NCBI GenBank assembly: GCA_020633125.1
Contig: JACKEH010000068.1
Span: forward strand, 1 to 21,747
DNA from: Sandaracinus sp.
GTDB taxonomy: Bacteria; Myxococcota_A; Polyangia; Polyangiales; Houyiibacteriaceae
Direction of reading: 5' to 3'
DNA: 21,747 bases
Positions 20,977 through 21,747 of this stretch are shown here, piece after piece. A model generated the notes under the pieces. The model worked only from the letters and a program-made list of their open reading frames with translations. It searched no databases and was not told where the DNA came from. The position numbers and the translations under genes were made by a program. Within the stretch, counting starts at the first letter, position 1; every line of letters begins with the position of its first letter.

Positions 20977-21747
20977 TGTCGCCAACCCGCGACGCCTCCT
21001 CGAGGCAGGCACGCGCGACGCTCTCGGGCCTGCTCACGGCGGATGAAGGCAACACGGGGACGGTGCTGGTGGTCGAAGACGACACCCTGAGCGCGCGCGT
21101 CACGACCCGGACGCTCGAGTCTCTCGGGCACCGCGTCTTGGTCGCCCAGACGCCGGGCGCGGCGCTCGAAGCGATGGGCGAGCACGTGGATCTGATCCTG
21201 ATGGACGTCGAGATGCCCGACCTCGACGGGCCGCGCCTCTTGCCGCTGCTTCGAAGCCGCTGCCGCGCGTTCGTGCCCTGCCTCTTTCTGACGGGCCGCG
21301 ACGACGACGACGCGCGACAACGCTGTTTGGAGGCGGGGGGCGACGATTTCCTTTCGAAGCCTCCACGCCGAATCGAGCTGCAGATGCGTGTGGCGTCGAT
21401 GCTACGAATCCGTCGTCTGACACGGGAGCTCGAGCGACGCGCGACGGTCGATCCGCTCTCGGGAGTGGGAAACCGTGGCGCGCTCGAGAGCGCGCTCGAT
21501 GCTCGCGAGAAGGAACGAGTCCGGTATCGCCGTCCCTTGGCGTTGCTCATGCTGGACGTCGACCATTTCAAGCGCATCAACGACGAGCTCGGACACGCAG
21601 CCGGAGATCACACCATCGCGCTCTTGGGGGAGGTGCTCCGGCGCACCACGCGTGGTTCGGACGGGGTCTATCGCTTCGGGGGCGAGGAGTTCGTGGTCGT
21701 CGCTCCCGAGACCCAAACCTCCGGCGCGATGTGGCTCGCCGAGCGGC
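20976..21747 (+). CDS. Response regulator with GGDEF diguanylate cyclase output (3' end beyond window)
   Basis: 257 codons are visible before the window ends. The receiver covers about residues 28-140 (VLVVEDDTLSA, acceptor D77 in LMDVEMPDLDG, K128 in LSKPP). The GGDEF domain starts near 155 (ATVDPLSGVGNRGALESAL, LLMLDVDHFKRINDELGHAAGD) and carries an intact active site GGEEF (235-239). RGSD (226-229) lies exactly five residues before it, which is the spacing of the product-inhibition I-site (RxxD). It should therefore make c-di-GMP from GTP and be feedback-inhibited, in the PleD/WspR manner. The ATG overlaps the PilZ-DUF4388 stop. It is the opposite activity to the receiver-EAL protein upstream. 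Confidence 0.93.
   Translation, partial: MSPTRDASSRQARATLSGLLTADEGNTGTVLVVEDDTLSARVTTRTLESLGHRVLVAQTPGAALEAMGEHVDLILMDVEMPDLDGPRLLPLLRSRCRAFVPCLFLTGRDDDDARQRCLEAGGDDFLSKPPRRIELQMRVASMLRIRRLTRELERRATVDPLSGVGNRGALESALDAREKERVRYRRPLALLMLDVDHFKRINDELGHAAGDHTIALLGEVLRRTTRGSDGVYRFGGEEFVVVAPETQTSGAMWLAER

Overview
The window is strongly G+C-rich, gene-dense chromosomal DNA. It reads like a flagellated member of the Myxococcota (Polyangia/Sandaracinales type) or a close deltaproteobacterial relative. The clues are the PilZ-DUF4388 protein, the many receiver/kinase/NtrC-type proteins, frequent GTG starts, and flagellar genes in the flgB-flgC-fliE-fliF order. This assignment is inference; no rRNA or other marker gene is present, and no tRNA, rRNA or CRISPR was seen.

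Region 1 (1-4496, minus strand): basal-body genes flgB-flgC-fliE-fliF (fliF runs off the left edge), with a candidate sigma-54 promoter just before flgB. About 600 bases of gene-free DNA separate them from an NtrC-family sigma-54 activator (FlgR/FleR-like). Region 2 (4497-10976, plus strand): divergent from the activator lies a tightly packed run consisting of a PAS histidine kinase (FlgS-like), a receiver-kinase hybrid, motA, motB and a second hybrid kinase. The last is split by a one-base frameshift near 9850.

Region 3 (10977-12579) is an unstable junction. It holds fourteen 13-bp tandem repeats built on an 8-bp palindrome, a short MITE-like element with 20-bp inverted ends, and an intact IS630-family element inserted at the CTAG that ends the MITE. 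The transposase stop codon and the stop codon of the facing PilZ gene are both made by that CTAG.

Region 4 (12576-21747): a minus-strand PilZ protein diverges from a plus-strand series. That series is a second NtrC-type activator, a 64-codon small ORF coupled at both ends by ATGA overlaps, a receiver-EAL phosphodiesterase, a zinc-finger C-methyltransferase-like protein, a TPR/GT41 (OGT/SPINDLY-like) glycosyltransferase, a PilZ-DUF4388 protein and a receiver-GGDEF diguanylate cyclase (cut by the right edge).

Together the genes describe flagellar assembly (rod and MS-ring), torque generation (stator), a sigma-54 two-component hierarchy to time expression, a c-di-GMP make/break/sense toolkit likely to tune motility, and a probable glycosylation pair that may modify flagellin or another surface protein.
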